Shown here: in pieces, positions 1 through 12,175 of the stretch
How the letters are laid out: every line of letters begins with the position of its first letter
How positions within the stretch are numbered: position 1 is the stretch's first letter
From: Zoroaster sp. YZ-2022
Lineage: Eukaryota; Echinodermata; Asteroidea; Forcipulatida; Zoroasteridae
Reading direction: 5' to 3'
DNA length: 64,000 nucleotides
NCBI GenBank assembly: GCA_029582265.1
Contig: CM055819.1
Span: 39,422,761 to 39,486,760, forward strand
Notes under the pieces: generated by a model
What the model saw: only the letters and a program-made list of their open reading frames with translations
Told to the model about the DNA's origin: nothing
Database searches by the model: none
Made by a program: the position numbers and the translations under genes

Positions 1-440
1 TAGGTCGTGCATATGAAAACATTGGTCAATACCGCTATACATTAACATAGAAATGTGACATTTTGTTCTGGTTTAACTTGCCATAGGAGTCTCAAACCCA
101 AATAAAACTTCAGAATTAGTTAAAGGGTTTGCGGTTGGAGGTGGAAGTCAAAGAAGGGAAAACAAATCACGTTATAAAAGAAGCAGCGAATAAAACCTCG
201 CTTGTTTATACGTAGCTACCGTACTCTGTTTAACATGGAACCATTGTAATTTTAGCTGTTTACATATAACATCTTGTAATTTCAGTAATTTTTTGATCGA
301 GTATTGTCATTTGACATTTTTTACATTTTAATATTCATTGTTGTTCTGAAGTAAACATTTTCAATTTTTGATGTTAGCTGTTAATATTGCATTTACAATT
401 TCAGTCATTTTCGATCTTGTAATCGTGTAATTTGACATTT

Positions 441-1238
441 AACCCTATCAGGCCGGAATAGTACCCTATGACATGTTTAATTGTATGTCTTGACCATCGC
501 GCTGAAATTACCCGTCTTTTCCCAACTATCATTTAGGACCACCCCCTCGTACAGAAATCACCAATGTTTGTTTGTTTAAGCTTACCATGTCAACCGTATA
601 TTTGACAAAGGCCAGGTGAATGTCCGTTTTATGAAAACTTTATCCACATTTTGTGCAGAAAAACATAAGACCCGATTCAACCAAGGGCTTTCATTGACCA
701 CGCATTGTGGGAATCCAATATGGCCACCGTTGCTTGAAATGATTTATAATCATAATATTTAGCCTTGTTCGTGTTTTATTGTTTGGTTTTACAGCGTTTT
801 CTGGCTAAATGTACAAATTAACAGCTTAAATAATGCTATGGATGTGATTATGACTGTTATTGGTTTAGTTTCAATTTGTGGGTACAAATCTCAAAGATTG
901 TGTTTTGGCAAAAAACATACCTAAACATCTTGGTAATAGCGCTCTAATTGGTGACTTAAGTGATTATAATATGTGACGTCAGGTTATAGATCTTACTTGG
1001 AACAATATTTGTATCAAGTTTGATGACGAACGGATTAGTTTTAATGCAACTAATTATTGAAAAGACATGTTTTGACAATAAAGTGACAAAAATGGGTAAA
1101 GCGCCACACTAGCGGTGACCGTTGGGTTTTGTCCTCATTTTGTTAAATTGACATCCCTTCTATGTTTCGTGAATATCAGCAGTCCCAATCCTCAGTCAAG
1201 CCTGAGAACGTAAGGAAAAAAACAGGCCTGATAGGGTT
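441..1238. mobile_element. Non-autonomous DNA element with AACCCTATCAGGCC termini
   Basis: The ends are AACCCTATCAGGCC and its exact complement GGCCTGATAGGGTT, about 800 bp apart. If the termini are read as ACCCTATC/GATAGGGT, a TA dinucleotide flanks each side, as expected for a Tc1/mariner-type target. No coding capacity is visible. Copies with the same ends occupy 44359-45163 and 52816-54371; the latter is interrupted by another element. All three copies lie at the same place within the large duplicated unit, so they descend from one insertion that predates the duplications. Confidence 0.65.
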
Positions 1239-2434
1239 ACCATTGCAATACACAGTTGAGTTTTAGGTCAACTTTGTTGAACATAAAACTTTTCCAATTT
1301 TTGATGTTTGCTGTTCACATTGTACTTATAATTATTTCAGTAATTATGGTATTATTGTATCACTTGACGTTAAAGATGTATTCCCGTCTAGACCAAATAT
1401 TGATTCCGTCTCTGTAGTACACGGTGGGGGAGGGTTAGGGAAAAAGTGCGTCACCCGCAACACAGCTACATAATATGTCTCATTCGCAAACGCCGACGCG
1501 CGTGGACATCGTAGTTCATAAAATACGTATGCACTGTTCAAGTAGCTAGTGTGCGTCCATGACATTCTCCCTGCCGTGCACAAAATGTTCTTGCTCTTCA
1601 TAGACGCGCTGAAAAGTCACGTGCATGGGCTACGTCAAAACAAACTACTTAAGTAAACATCTTGATTAAGTTCAGAATAATTTGCAAAAATGTTTGGCAA
1701 AGTGCAATGCATTGACAGTATTCAATTTACTATTTGGAAACAATCACTGTTCAGTAGTGCTCATAATTTCGAGTACATCTTTAACCCTCATGTCAACAAG
1801 TTCGTTTTTAAACACCATTTCAGTACTGTAGTAGGTAAAGATGCGAACACTTAAAGTGCATTTTTAAATTTTAAAATGAATGTCATGCATATCCATGATA
1901 CACGAGGGCGCTGTTTTGTTAGAGCACAGCGGGAAATCAGTGACACAGCAGCACAGAAAGTGCACAAAAGCAAAACCCCAAATATTAACCAAGAAAACAG
2001 TGGTTTCCTCAAAAAGATTTATTGATTAGTAACCAAACATTCAGTTAAGAAGACAACACAAACAATCAAGAGAATTGTCCTTTGAAAAGATGAGGAATTC
2101 AGCACAAATTAACAATGAGGTTGTATCTGATCCCACTGTAACATCGGTGATTTGTCAGGAATATGCTAATTCTTACCAAAAAGCGCCTAAAAGGGTAAAA
2201 ACTACGCTTTTGTACGTTGCTATAGCTACATATCCACTACATGTACTTAATAGTGTTTTAAAAGTAAACTTAGTTGAACATGGAACTTTTGCCATTTTTG
2301 ATGTCAGCTGTAGTTGACATTGCATTTTGATCATGTAATCGTGTCATTTGACGTTTTAGCATTTAAATATTCCGCGGTGTTTTAAAATAAGCTTTGTTGA
2401 ACATTTTAACTTATTATTGATGTTAGGCCAACAC

Positions 2435-2907
2435 AAAAAGTCTCTGGTTTCTGGTCCTATTTATTATTATTATTGTTATTATTTATTATTATTATTATTA
2501 TTATTTATTATTTATTATTAGTCTTTTAAGTGATAGGCCTACATTTATTATTATTATTATTATTGTTATTATTGTATTATTTATTATTTATTATTTATTA
2601 TTTATTATTATTATTATTTATTATTTATTATTATTATTTTGTTTAAAGTGATATACGCGGTTACGCAACCAGACCAAATTTCCCATACACAATTTATGGT
2701 GGCTAAGAGAGGCCTCACAAAACGGGTAAACGTTCATACCCCTATTTCAAAAAGTCATTTAAAACACAGCGTGGAAGAATCGATCCAGCAATTTTGGCTG
2801 CAATTGGACATCGTTTCATAGCAAAAAAAGGGGAAACAATCCACATTAAAAATACTGACGCGGGTCTGAGGCGACGCGCGCGCGGACTAAAAACCAGAGA
2901 CTTTTTT
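2435..2907. mobile_element. Element with AAAAAGTCTCTGGTTT termini and a TTATT microsatellite
   Basis: The ends AAAAAGTCTCTGG and CCAGAGACTTTTT are inverted. Just inside the left end lies a TTA/TTATT microsatellite (about 2455-2640). The inner part contains a stretch beginning ACGCGGTTACGCAACCAGA and a GC-rich CGACGCGCGCGCGG near the right end. The mirror copy is 42759-43120. A third, diverged fragment at 22060-22224 shares the interior and right end. No open frame of note. Confidence 0.6.
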
Positions 2908-2936
2908 GTTTTGGTTTTAGTTGTTAACATTGCATT

Positions 2937-3041
2937 TTCAATTTCAATTTTCCATTTCAATTTTCAATTTTCAATTTATAATTTTCAATTTCATTTTTCA
3001 ATTTTCAATTTTCAATTTTTAATTTCAATTTTCAATTTTAT
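2937..3041. repeat. ATTTTCAATTTCA low-complexity tract
   Basis: An imperfect run of ATTTTCA / ATTTCA words about 105 bp long. Its complement occurs in the right arm at 42598-42731. It marks a hypermutable site inside the inverted repeat. Confidence 0.85.
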
Positions 3042-6000
3042 GACTGCTTGAAAATATTATTATATAGTAAGTTATGACCAGATTATCAAATTGTCCAATT
3101 ATTATCTAAAAGCTAACTTGGTGTTAACGTTGGTGTTAACAAGTACCAATTATCATGAGAAATTATTTCTTCTCAAGCAATTTTTGAATATCAAAAATTT
3201 GTCGTACGGCATTTTGTTGATAAACAAAATAAAATAAAAAACACGAATTATTAGAAAACAAATTTTCGTACCTTAAACGGCCTCCATGGACACTTAGCCC
3301 TCTCTAAAATACCGTCAACTTGCATGCGGTTTCACCGCAAACAATACAGCACTATACAGTGTTACAAAAACAATTATAGGGTTGGGAATAACTTTTAAAG
3401 TGTTCAAGGGAGGCCGATAATTTTATATCTAAATTAAAGCTTAGGTTCCCCCCTTTCAGAAAAACACCATACTTTTGAATTTGGATAATTATTTCGTACC
3501 TTAAACGGCCTCCATGCACACTTAGCCCTCTCTAAAATACGGTCAATTTGCATGCGGTTTCACCGCAAACAATACAGCACTATACAGTCTTACGAAACAA
3601 AACATTTTTATGGTTTGGAATAACTTTTAAAGTATTCAAGGGAGGCCGATAATTGTATATCTAAATTAAAGCTTAGGTTCTCCCCTTTCAGAAAAACACC
3701 ATACTTTTGAAGTTGGATAATTATTTCGTACCTTAAACGGCCTCCATGGACACTTAGCCCTCTGTAAAATACCGTCAACTTGCATGCGGTTTCATCGCAA
3801 ACAATACAGCACTATACAGTCTTACGAAACAAAACATTTTTATGGTTGGGAATAACTTTTAAAGTTTTCAAGGGAGGCCGATAAATTGATATCTAAATTA
3901 AAGCTTAGGTTCTCCCCTTCTGGAAAAATACCATACTTTTGAATATGGAAAACAAATTCGCACCTTAAACGGCCTCCATGGACACTTAGCTCTCTGTAAA
4001 ATACGGTCAACTTGCATGCGGTTTCACCGCTAACAATACACCACTATACAGTGTTACAAAAAAAACATTTCTAGGGTTGGGAATAACTTTTAAAGTATTC
4101 AAGGGAGGCCGATAATTTTATGTCTAAATTAAAGCTTAGGTTCTCCCCTTTCAGAAAAACATCATACTTTTGAGTTTGGATAATTATTTCGAACATGAAA
4201 CGGAAGTCCATGGACACTTAGCCCTCTGTAAAATACGTTCAACTTGCATGCGGTTTCACCGCAAACAATACAGCAGCATACAGCGTTACAAAAAAACATT
4301 TCTAGGGTTGGTAATAACTTTTAAAGTTTTCAAGGGAGGCCGATAAATTTATATCTAATCTAAAGCTTAGGTTCTCCCCTTTCAGAAAAACACCATACTT
4401 TTGAATTTAGATAATTATTTCGTACCTTAAACGGCCTCCATAGACACTTAGCCCTCTGTAAAATACCGTCAACTTGCATACGGTTTCACCGCAAACAATA
4501 CAGCACTGTACAGTGTTACAAAAAAAAATTCTGGGGTTGGGAGGAACTTTGAAAGTGTTCAAGGGAGGCCGATAATTTTACATCTAAATTAAAGCTTAGG
4601 TTCTCCCCTTTCAGACAAACACCATACTTTTGAATTTGGATAATTATTTCGTACCTTAAACGGCCTCCATGGACACTTAGCCCTCTGTAAAATACCGTCA
4701 ACTTGCATGCGGTTTCACCGCAAACAATACAGCACTATACAGTGTTACAAAAACAATTCTAGGGTTGGGAATAACTTTTAAAGTGTTCAAGGGAGGCCGA
4801 TAATTTTATATCTAAATTAAAGCTTAGGTTCTCCCCTTTCAGAAAAACACCATACTTTTGAATTTGGATACTTATTTCGTACCTTAAACGGCCTCCATGC
4901 ACACTTAGCCCTCTCTAAAATACGGTCAATTTGCATGCGGTTTCACCGCAACCAATACAGCACTATACAGTGTTACAAAAACAATTCTAGGGTTGGGAAT
5001 AACTTTTAAAGTGTTCAAGGGAGGCCGATAAATTTATATCTAAACTAAAGCTTAGGTTCTCCCCTTTCAGAAAAACACCATACTTTTGAATTTAGATAAT
5101 TATTTCGTACCTTAAACGGCCTCCATAGACACTTAGCCCTCTGTAAAATACCGTCCACTTGCATACGGTTTCACCGCAAACAATACAGCACTATACAGAG
5201 TTACAAAAAAAATTCTGGGGTTGGGAATAACTTTGAAAGTGTTCAAGGGAGGCCGATAATTTTACATCTAAATTAAAGCTTAGGTTCTCCCCTTTCAGAC
5301 AAACACCATACTTTTTAATTTGGATAATTATTTCGTACCTTAAACGGCCTCCATGGACACTTAGCCCTCTGTAAAATACCGTTAACTTGCATGCGGTTTC
5401 ACCGCAAACAATACAGCACTATACAGTGTTACAAAAACAATTCTAGGGTTGGGAATAACTTTTAAAGTGTTCAAGGGAGGCCGATAATTTTATATCTAAA
5501 TTAAAGCTTAGGTTCTCCCCTTTCAGAAAAACACCATACTTTTGAATTTGGATACTTATTTCGTACCTTAAACGGCCTTCATGCACACTTAGCCCTCTCT
5601 AAAATACGGTCAATTTGCATGCGGTTTCACCGCAAACAATACAGCACTATACAGTCTTACGAAACAAAACATTTTTATGGTTTGGAATAACTTTTAAAGT
5701 ATTCAAGGGAGGCCGATAATTTTATATCTAAATTAAAGCTTAGGTTCTCCCCTTTCAGAAAAACATCATACTTTTGAATTTGGATAATTATTTCGTACCT
5801 TACACGGAAGTCCATGGACACTTAGCCCTCTGTAAAATACGGTCAACTTGCATGCGGTTTCACCGCAAACAATACAGCACTATACAGTGTTACAAAAAAC
5901 ATTCTAGGGTTGGGAATAACTTTTAAAGTGTTCAAGGGAGGCCGATAAATTTATATCTACATTAAAGCTTAGGTTCTCCCCTTTCAGACAAATAGTTTGC

Positions 6001-6260
6001 TTTTGAATTTGGATAATTATTTCGTACCTTAAACGGCCTCCATGGACACTTAGCCCTCTGTAAAATACCGTCAACTTGCATGCGGTTTCACCGCAAACAA
6101 TTCAGCACTATACAGTGTTACAAAAACAATTCTAGGGTTGGGAATAACTTTTAAAGTGTTCAAGGAATGCCGATAATTTTATATCTAAATTAAAGCTGAG
6201 GTTCTCCCCTTTCAGAAAAACATCATACTTTTGAATTTGGATAATTATTTCGTACCTTAA

Positions 6261-6304
6261 ACGGTATTTTACAGAGGGCTAAGTAGCCCTCTGTAAAATA
6301 CCGT
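6261..6304. repeat. Near-perfect DNA palindrome inside array A
   Basis: In this unit the usual CGGCCTCCATGGACACTT stretch is replaced by the complement of the following 21 bases, giving two 21-bp arms with a 2-base centre (AG). The right arm reads AGCCCTCTGTAAAATACCGT. The same structure recurs at 7868-7911, so it was copied along with its seven-unit block. Confidence 0.9.
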
Positions 6305-7867
6305 CAACTTGCATGCGGTTTCACCGCAAACAATACAGCACTATACAGTGTTACAAAACAAATTCTAGGATTGGGAATAACTTTTAAAGTGTTCAAGGAA
6401 TGCCGAAAATTTTCTATCTAAATTAAAGCTTAGGTTCTCCCCTTTCAGACAAACACCACACTTTTGAATTTGGAAAATTATTTCGTACCTTAAACGACCT
6501 CCATGGACACTTAACCCTCTGTAAAATACGGTCAACTTGCATGCGGTTTCACCGCAAACAATACAGCATATACAGTGTTACAAAAAAACATTTCTAGGGT
6601 TGGGAATAACTTTTAAAGTTTTGAAGGGAGGCCGATAAATTTATATCTAAATTAAAGCGTAGGTACTCCCCTTTCAGAAAAACACCATACTTTTGAATTT
6701 GGATAATTATTTCGTACCTTAAACGGCCTCCATGGACACTTAACCCTCTGTAAAATACCGTCAACTTGCATGCGGTTTCAGCTCAAACAATACAGCACTA
6801 TACAGTGTTACAAAAAAAATATAGGGTTGGGAGGAACTTTTAAAGTGTTCAAGGGAGGCCGATAATTTTATATCTAAATTAAAGGTTAGGTTCTCCCCTT
6901 TCAGAAAAACATCATACTTTTGAATTTGGATAATTATTTCGTACCTTACACGGAAGTCCATGGACACTTAGCCCTCTGTAAAATACGGTCAACTTGCATG
7001 CGGTTTCACCGCAAACAATACAGCACTATACAGTGTTACAAAAAAAATTCTAGGGTTTGGAATAACTTTTAAAGTGTTCAAGGGAGGCCGATAAATTTAT
7101 ATCTACATTAAAGCTTAGGTTCTCCCCTTTCAGACAAATACATTACTTTTCAATTTGGATAATTATTTCGTACCTTAAATGGCCTCCATGGACACTTAGC
7201 CCTCTGTAAAATACGGTCAACTTGCATGCGGTTTCACCGAAAACAATACAGCACTATACAGTGTTACAAAAAAAAACATTTCTATGGTTGGGAATAACTT
7301 TTAAAGTATTCAAGGGAGGCCGATAATTTTATATCTAAATTAAAGCTTAGGTTCTCCCCTTTCAGAAAAACATCATACTTTTGAATTTGGATAATTATTT
7401 CGTACCTTACACGGAAGTCCATGGACACTTAGCCCTCTGTAAAATACGGTCAACTTGCATGCGGTTTCACCGCAAACAATACAGCACTATACAGTGTTAC
7501 AAAAAACATTCTAGGGTTGGGAATAACTTTTAAAGTGTTCAAGGGAGGCCGATAAATTTATATCTACATTAAAGCTTAGGTTCTCCCCTTTCAGACAAAT
7601 AGTTTGCTTTTGAATTTGGATAATTATTTCGTACCTTAAACGGCCTCCATGGACACTTAGCCCTCTGTAAAATACCGTCAACTTGCATGCGGTTTCACCG
7701 CAAACAATTCAGCACTATACAGTGTTACAAAAACAATTCTAGGGTTGGGAATAACTTTTAAAGTGTTCAAGGAATGCCGATAATTTTATATCTAAATTAA
7801 AGCTGAGGTTCTCCCCTTTCAGAAAAACATCATACTTTTGAATTTGGATAATTATTTCGTACCTTAA

Positions 7868-7911
7868 ACGGTATTTTACAGAGGGCTAAGTAGCCCTCTG
7901 TAAAATACCGT
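7868..7911. repeat. Second copy of the 44-bp palindrome in array A
   Basis: Identical in sequence and unit context to 6261-6304, at a distance of 1,607 bp. This spacing is seven array units, which shows a higher-order duplication within array A. Confidence 0.9.
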
Positions 7912-10900
7912 CAACTTGCATGCGGTTTCACCGCAAACAATACAGCACTATACAGTGTTACAAAACAAATTCTAGGATTGGGAATAACTTTTAAAGTGTT
8001 CAAGGAATGCCGAAAATTTTCTATCTAAATTAAAGCTTAGGTTCTCCCCTTTCAGACAAACACCACACTTTTGAATTTGGAAAATTATTTCGTACCTTAA
8101 ACGACCTCCATGGACACTTAACCCTCTGTAAAATACGGTCAACTTGCATGCGGTTTCACCGCAAACAATACAGCATATACAGTGTTACAAAAAAACATTT
8201 CTAGGGTTGGGAATAACTTTTAAAGTTTTGAAGGGAGGCCGATAAATTTATATCTAAATTAAAGCGTAGGTACTCCCCTTTCAGAAAAACACCATACTTT
8301 TGAATTTGGATAATTATTTCGTACCTTAAACGGCCTCCATGGACACTTAACCCTCTGTAAAATACCGTCAACTTGCATGCGGTTTCAGCTCAAACAATAC
8401 AGCACTATACAGTGTTACAAAAAAAATATAGGGTTGGGAGGAACTTTTAAAGTGTTCAAGGGAGGCCGATAATTTTATATCTAAATTAAAGGTTAGGTTC
8501 TCCCCTTTCAGAAAAACATCATACTTTTGAATTTGGATAATTATTTCGTACCTTACACGGAAGTCCATGGACACTTAGCCCTCTGTAAAATACGGTCAAC
8601 TTGCATGCGGTTTCACCGCAAACAATACAGCACTATACAGTGTTACAAAAAAAATTCTAGGGTTGGGAATAACTTTTAAAGTGTTCAAGGGAGGCCGATA
8701 AATTTATATCTACATTAAAGCTTAGGTTCTCCCCTTTCAGACAAATACCTTACTTTTCAATTTGGATAATTATTTCGTACCTTAAATGGCCTCCATGGAC
8801 ACTTAGCCCTCTGTAAAATACCGTCAACTTGCATGCGGTTTCACCGCAAACAATACAGCACTATACAGTGTTACAAAAACAATTATAGGTTTGGGAATAA
8901 CTTTTAAAGTGTTCAAGGTAGGCCGATAATTTTATATCTAAATTAAAGCTTAGGTTCTCCCCTTTCAGAAAAACATCATACTTTTGAATTTGGATAATTA
9001 TTTCGTACCTTAAACGGCCTCCATGGACACTTAACCCTCTGTAAAATACGGTCAACTTGCATGCGGTTTCACCGCAAACAATACAGCAGTATACAGTGTT
9101 ACAAAAAAACATTTCTAGGGTTGGTAATAACTTTTTAGGTTTTCAAGGGAGGCCGATAAATGTATATCTAAATTAAAGCTGAGGTTCTCCCCTTTCAGAA
9201 AAACATCATACTTTTGAATTTGGATAATTATTTCGTACCTTAAACGGCCTCCATGGACACTTAGCCCTCTGTAAAATACCGTCAACTTGCATGCGGTTTC
9301 AGCGCAAACAATACAGCACTATACAGTGTTACAAAAAAAATCTAGGGTTGGGAGGAACTTTTAAAGTGTTCAAGGGAGGCCGATAATTTTATATCTAAAT
9401 TAAAGCTTAGGTTCTCCCCTTTCAGAAAAACATCATACTTTTGAATTTGGATAATTATTTCGTACCTTAGACGGAAGTCCATGGACACTTAGCCCTCTGT
9501 AAAATACGGTCAACTTGCATGCGGTTTCACCGCAAACAATACAGCACTATACAGTGTTACAAAAAAAATTCTAGGGTTGGGAATAACTTTTAAAGTGTTC
9601 AAGGGAGGCCGATAAATTATATCTACATTAAAGCTTAGGTTCTCCCCTTTCAGACAAATACCTTACTTTTGAATTGGGATAATTATTTCGTACCTTAAAT
9701 GGCCTCCATGGACACTTAGCCCTCTGTAAAATACCGTCAACTTGCATGCGGTTTCACCGCAAACAATACAGCACTATACAGTGTTACAAAAAAACATTTC
9801 TAGGGTTGGGAATAACTTTTAAAGTTTTGAAGGGAGGCCGATAAATTTATATCTAAATTAAAGCGTAGGTACTCCCCTTTCAGAAAAACACCATACTTTT
9901 GAATTTGGATAATTATTTCGTACCTTAAACGGCCTCCATGGACACTTAACCCTCTGTAAAATACCGTCAACTTGCATGCGGTTTCAGCTCAAACAATACA
10001 ACACTATACAGTGTTACAAAAAAAATCTAGGGTTGGGTGGAACTTTTAAAGTGTTCAAGGGAGGCCGATCATTTTATATCTAAATTAAAGCTTAGGTTCT
10101 CCCCTTTCAGAAAAACATCATACTTTTGAATTTGGATAATTATTTCGTACCTTACACGGAAGTCCATGGACACTTAGCCCTCTGTAAAATACGGTCAACT
10201 TGCATGCGGTTTCACCGCAAACAATACAGCACTATACAGTGTTACAAAACAAATTCTAGGATTGGGAATAACTTTTAAAGTGTTCAAGGAATGCCGATAA
10301 TTTTATATCTAAATTAAAGCTTAGGTTCTCCCCTTTCAGAAAAACATCATACTTTTGAATTTGGATAATTATTTCGTACCTTACACGGAAGTCCATGGAC
10401 ACTTAGCCCTCTGTAAAATACGGTCAACTTGCATGCGGTTTCACCACAAACAATACAGCACTATACAGTGTTACCCAAAAAATTATAGGGTTGGGAATAA
10501 CTTTTAAAGTGTTCAAGGGAGGCCGATAAATTATATCTGCATTAAAGCTGAGGTTCTCCCCTTTCAGACAAATACCTTACTTTTGAATTGGGATAATTAT
10601 TTCGTACCTTAAATGGCCTCCATGGACACTTAGCCCTCTGTAAAATACCGTCAACTTGCACGCGGTTTCACCGCAAACAATACAGCACTATACAGTGTTA
10701 CAAAAAAACATTTCTAGGGTTGGGAATAACTTTTAAAGTTTTGAAGGGAGGCCGATAAATTTATATCTAAATTAAAGCGTAGGTACTCCCCTTTCAGAAA
10801 AACACCATACTTTTGAATTTGGATAATTATTTCGTACCTTAAACGGCCTCCATGGACACTTAACCCTCTGTAAAATACCGTCAACTTGCATGCGGTTTCA

Positions 10901-12175
10901 GCTCAAACAATACAGCACTATACAGTGTTACCAAAAAAATCTAGGGTTGGGAGGAACTTTTAAAGTGTTCAAGGGAGTCCGATAATTTTATATCTAAATT
11001 AAAGCTTAGGTTCTCCCCTTTCAGAAAAACATCATACTTTTGAATTTGGATAATTATTTCGTACCTTACACGGAAGTCCATGGACACTTAGCCCTCTGTA
11101 AAATACGGTCAACTTGCATGCGGTTTCACCGCAAACAATACAGCACTATACAGTGTTACAAAACAAATTCTAGGATTGGGAATAACTTTTAAAGTGTTCA
11201 AGGAATGCCGATAATTTTATATCTAAATTAAAGCTTAGGTTCTCCCCTTTCAGACAAACACCATACTTTTGAATTTGTAAAATTATTTCGTACCTTAAGC
11301 GGCCTCCATGGACACTTAACCCTCTGTAAAATACGGTCAACTTGCATGCGGTTTCACCGCAAACAATAGAGCACTATACAGTGTTACAAACAAATTCTAG
11401 GGTTGGGAATAACTTTTAAAGTGTTCAAGGGAGGCCGATAATTTTATATCTAAATTAAAGCTTAGGTTCTTCCCTTTCAGACAAACACAATACTTTTGAA
11501 TTTGGATAATTATTTCGTACCTTAAACGGCCTCCATGGACACTTAACCCTCTGTAAAATACGGTCAACTTGCATGCGGTTTCACCGCAAACAATACAGCA
11601 TATACAGTGTTACAAAAAAACATTTCTAGGGTTGGGAATAACTTTTAAAGTTTTGAAGGGAGGCCGATAAATTTATATCTAAATTAAAGCTTAGGTACTC
11701 CCCTTTCAGAAAAACATCATACTTTTGAATTTGGATAATTATTTCGTACCTTAAACGGCCTCCATGGACACTTAGCCCTCTGTAAAATACCGTCAACTTG
11801 CATGCGGTTTCAGCGCAAACAATACAGCACTATACAGTGTTACAAAACAAATTATAGGGTTGGGAATAACTTTTAAAGTGTTCAAGGGAGGCCGATAAAT
11901 TTATATCTACATTAAAGCTTAGGTTCTCCCCTTTCAGACAAATACCTTACTTTTGAATTTGGATAATTATTTCGTACCTTAAACGGCCTCCATGGACACT
12001 TAGCCCTCTGTAAAATACCGTCAACTTGCATGCGGTTTCAGCGCAAACAATACAGCACTATATAGTGTTACAAAAACAATTCTAGGGTTGGGAATAACTT
12101 TTAAAGTGTTCAAGGGAGGCCGATAATTTTATATCTAAATTAAAGCTTAGGTTCTCCCCTTTCAGACAAACACAT

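Larger units (their letters stand above)
1..3262. repeat. Left arm of a long inverted repeat (partner 42393-45600)
   Basis: Read on the opposite strand, this segment matches 42393-45600 almost throughout. Its first bases correspond to the complement of about 45580-45600, and its inner end, with the motif ACACGAATT at about 3240, corresponds to 42400-42412. The arms share the same nested elements in the same order. They differ by small indels: a TTATT microsatellite is about 185 bp here and about 60 bp in the right arm, and this arm lacks about 30 bp near 1525 that the right arm has. The match starts at base 1, so the arm may continue beyond the window. I see no gene in it; the short open frames are ordinary for AT-rich DNA. 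Confidence 0.92.
3263..12175. repeat. Satellite array A, unit about 230 bp, about 39 copies
   Basis: The word CATGCGGTTTCACCGC recurs every 228-232 bp from 3322 onward, giving roughly 39 direct copies. Each unit has a GGAGGCCG motif and, about 85 bp later, an inverted CGGCCTCC motif. It also has CACTATACAGTGTTAC and a T-rich part ending TTTCGTACCTTAAACGG. Two unit types alternate irregularly: one with CGGCCTCCATGG, one with CGGAAGTCCATGG. A block of about 1.4 kb starting at 5801 is repeated almost unchanged 1,607 bp (seven units) later. The array begins exactly where the left inverted-repeat arm ends and joins array B directly at 12175. No coding potential is supported. Confidence 0.95.

Noticed and set aside
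4516..9112. Short repeated open frames in array A
   Set aside because: They recur with the satellite unit and are interrupted in most units.
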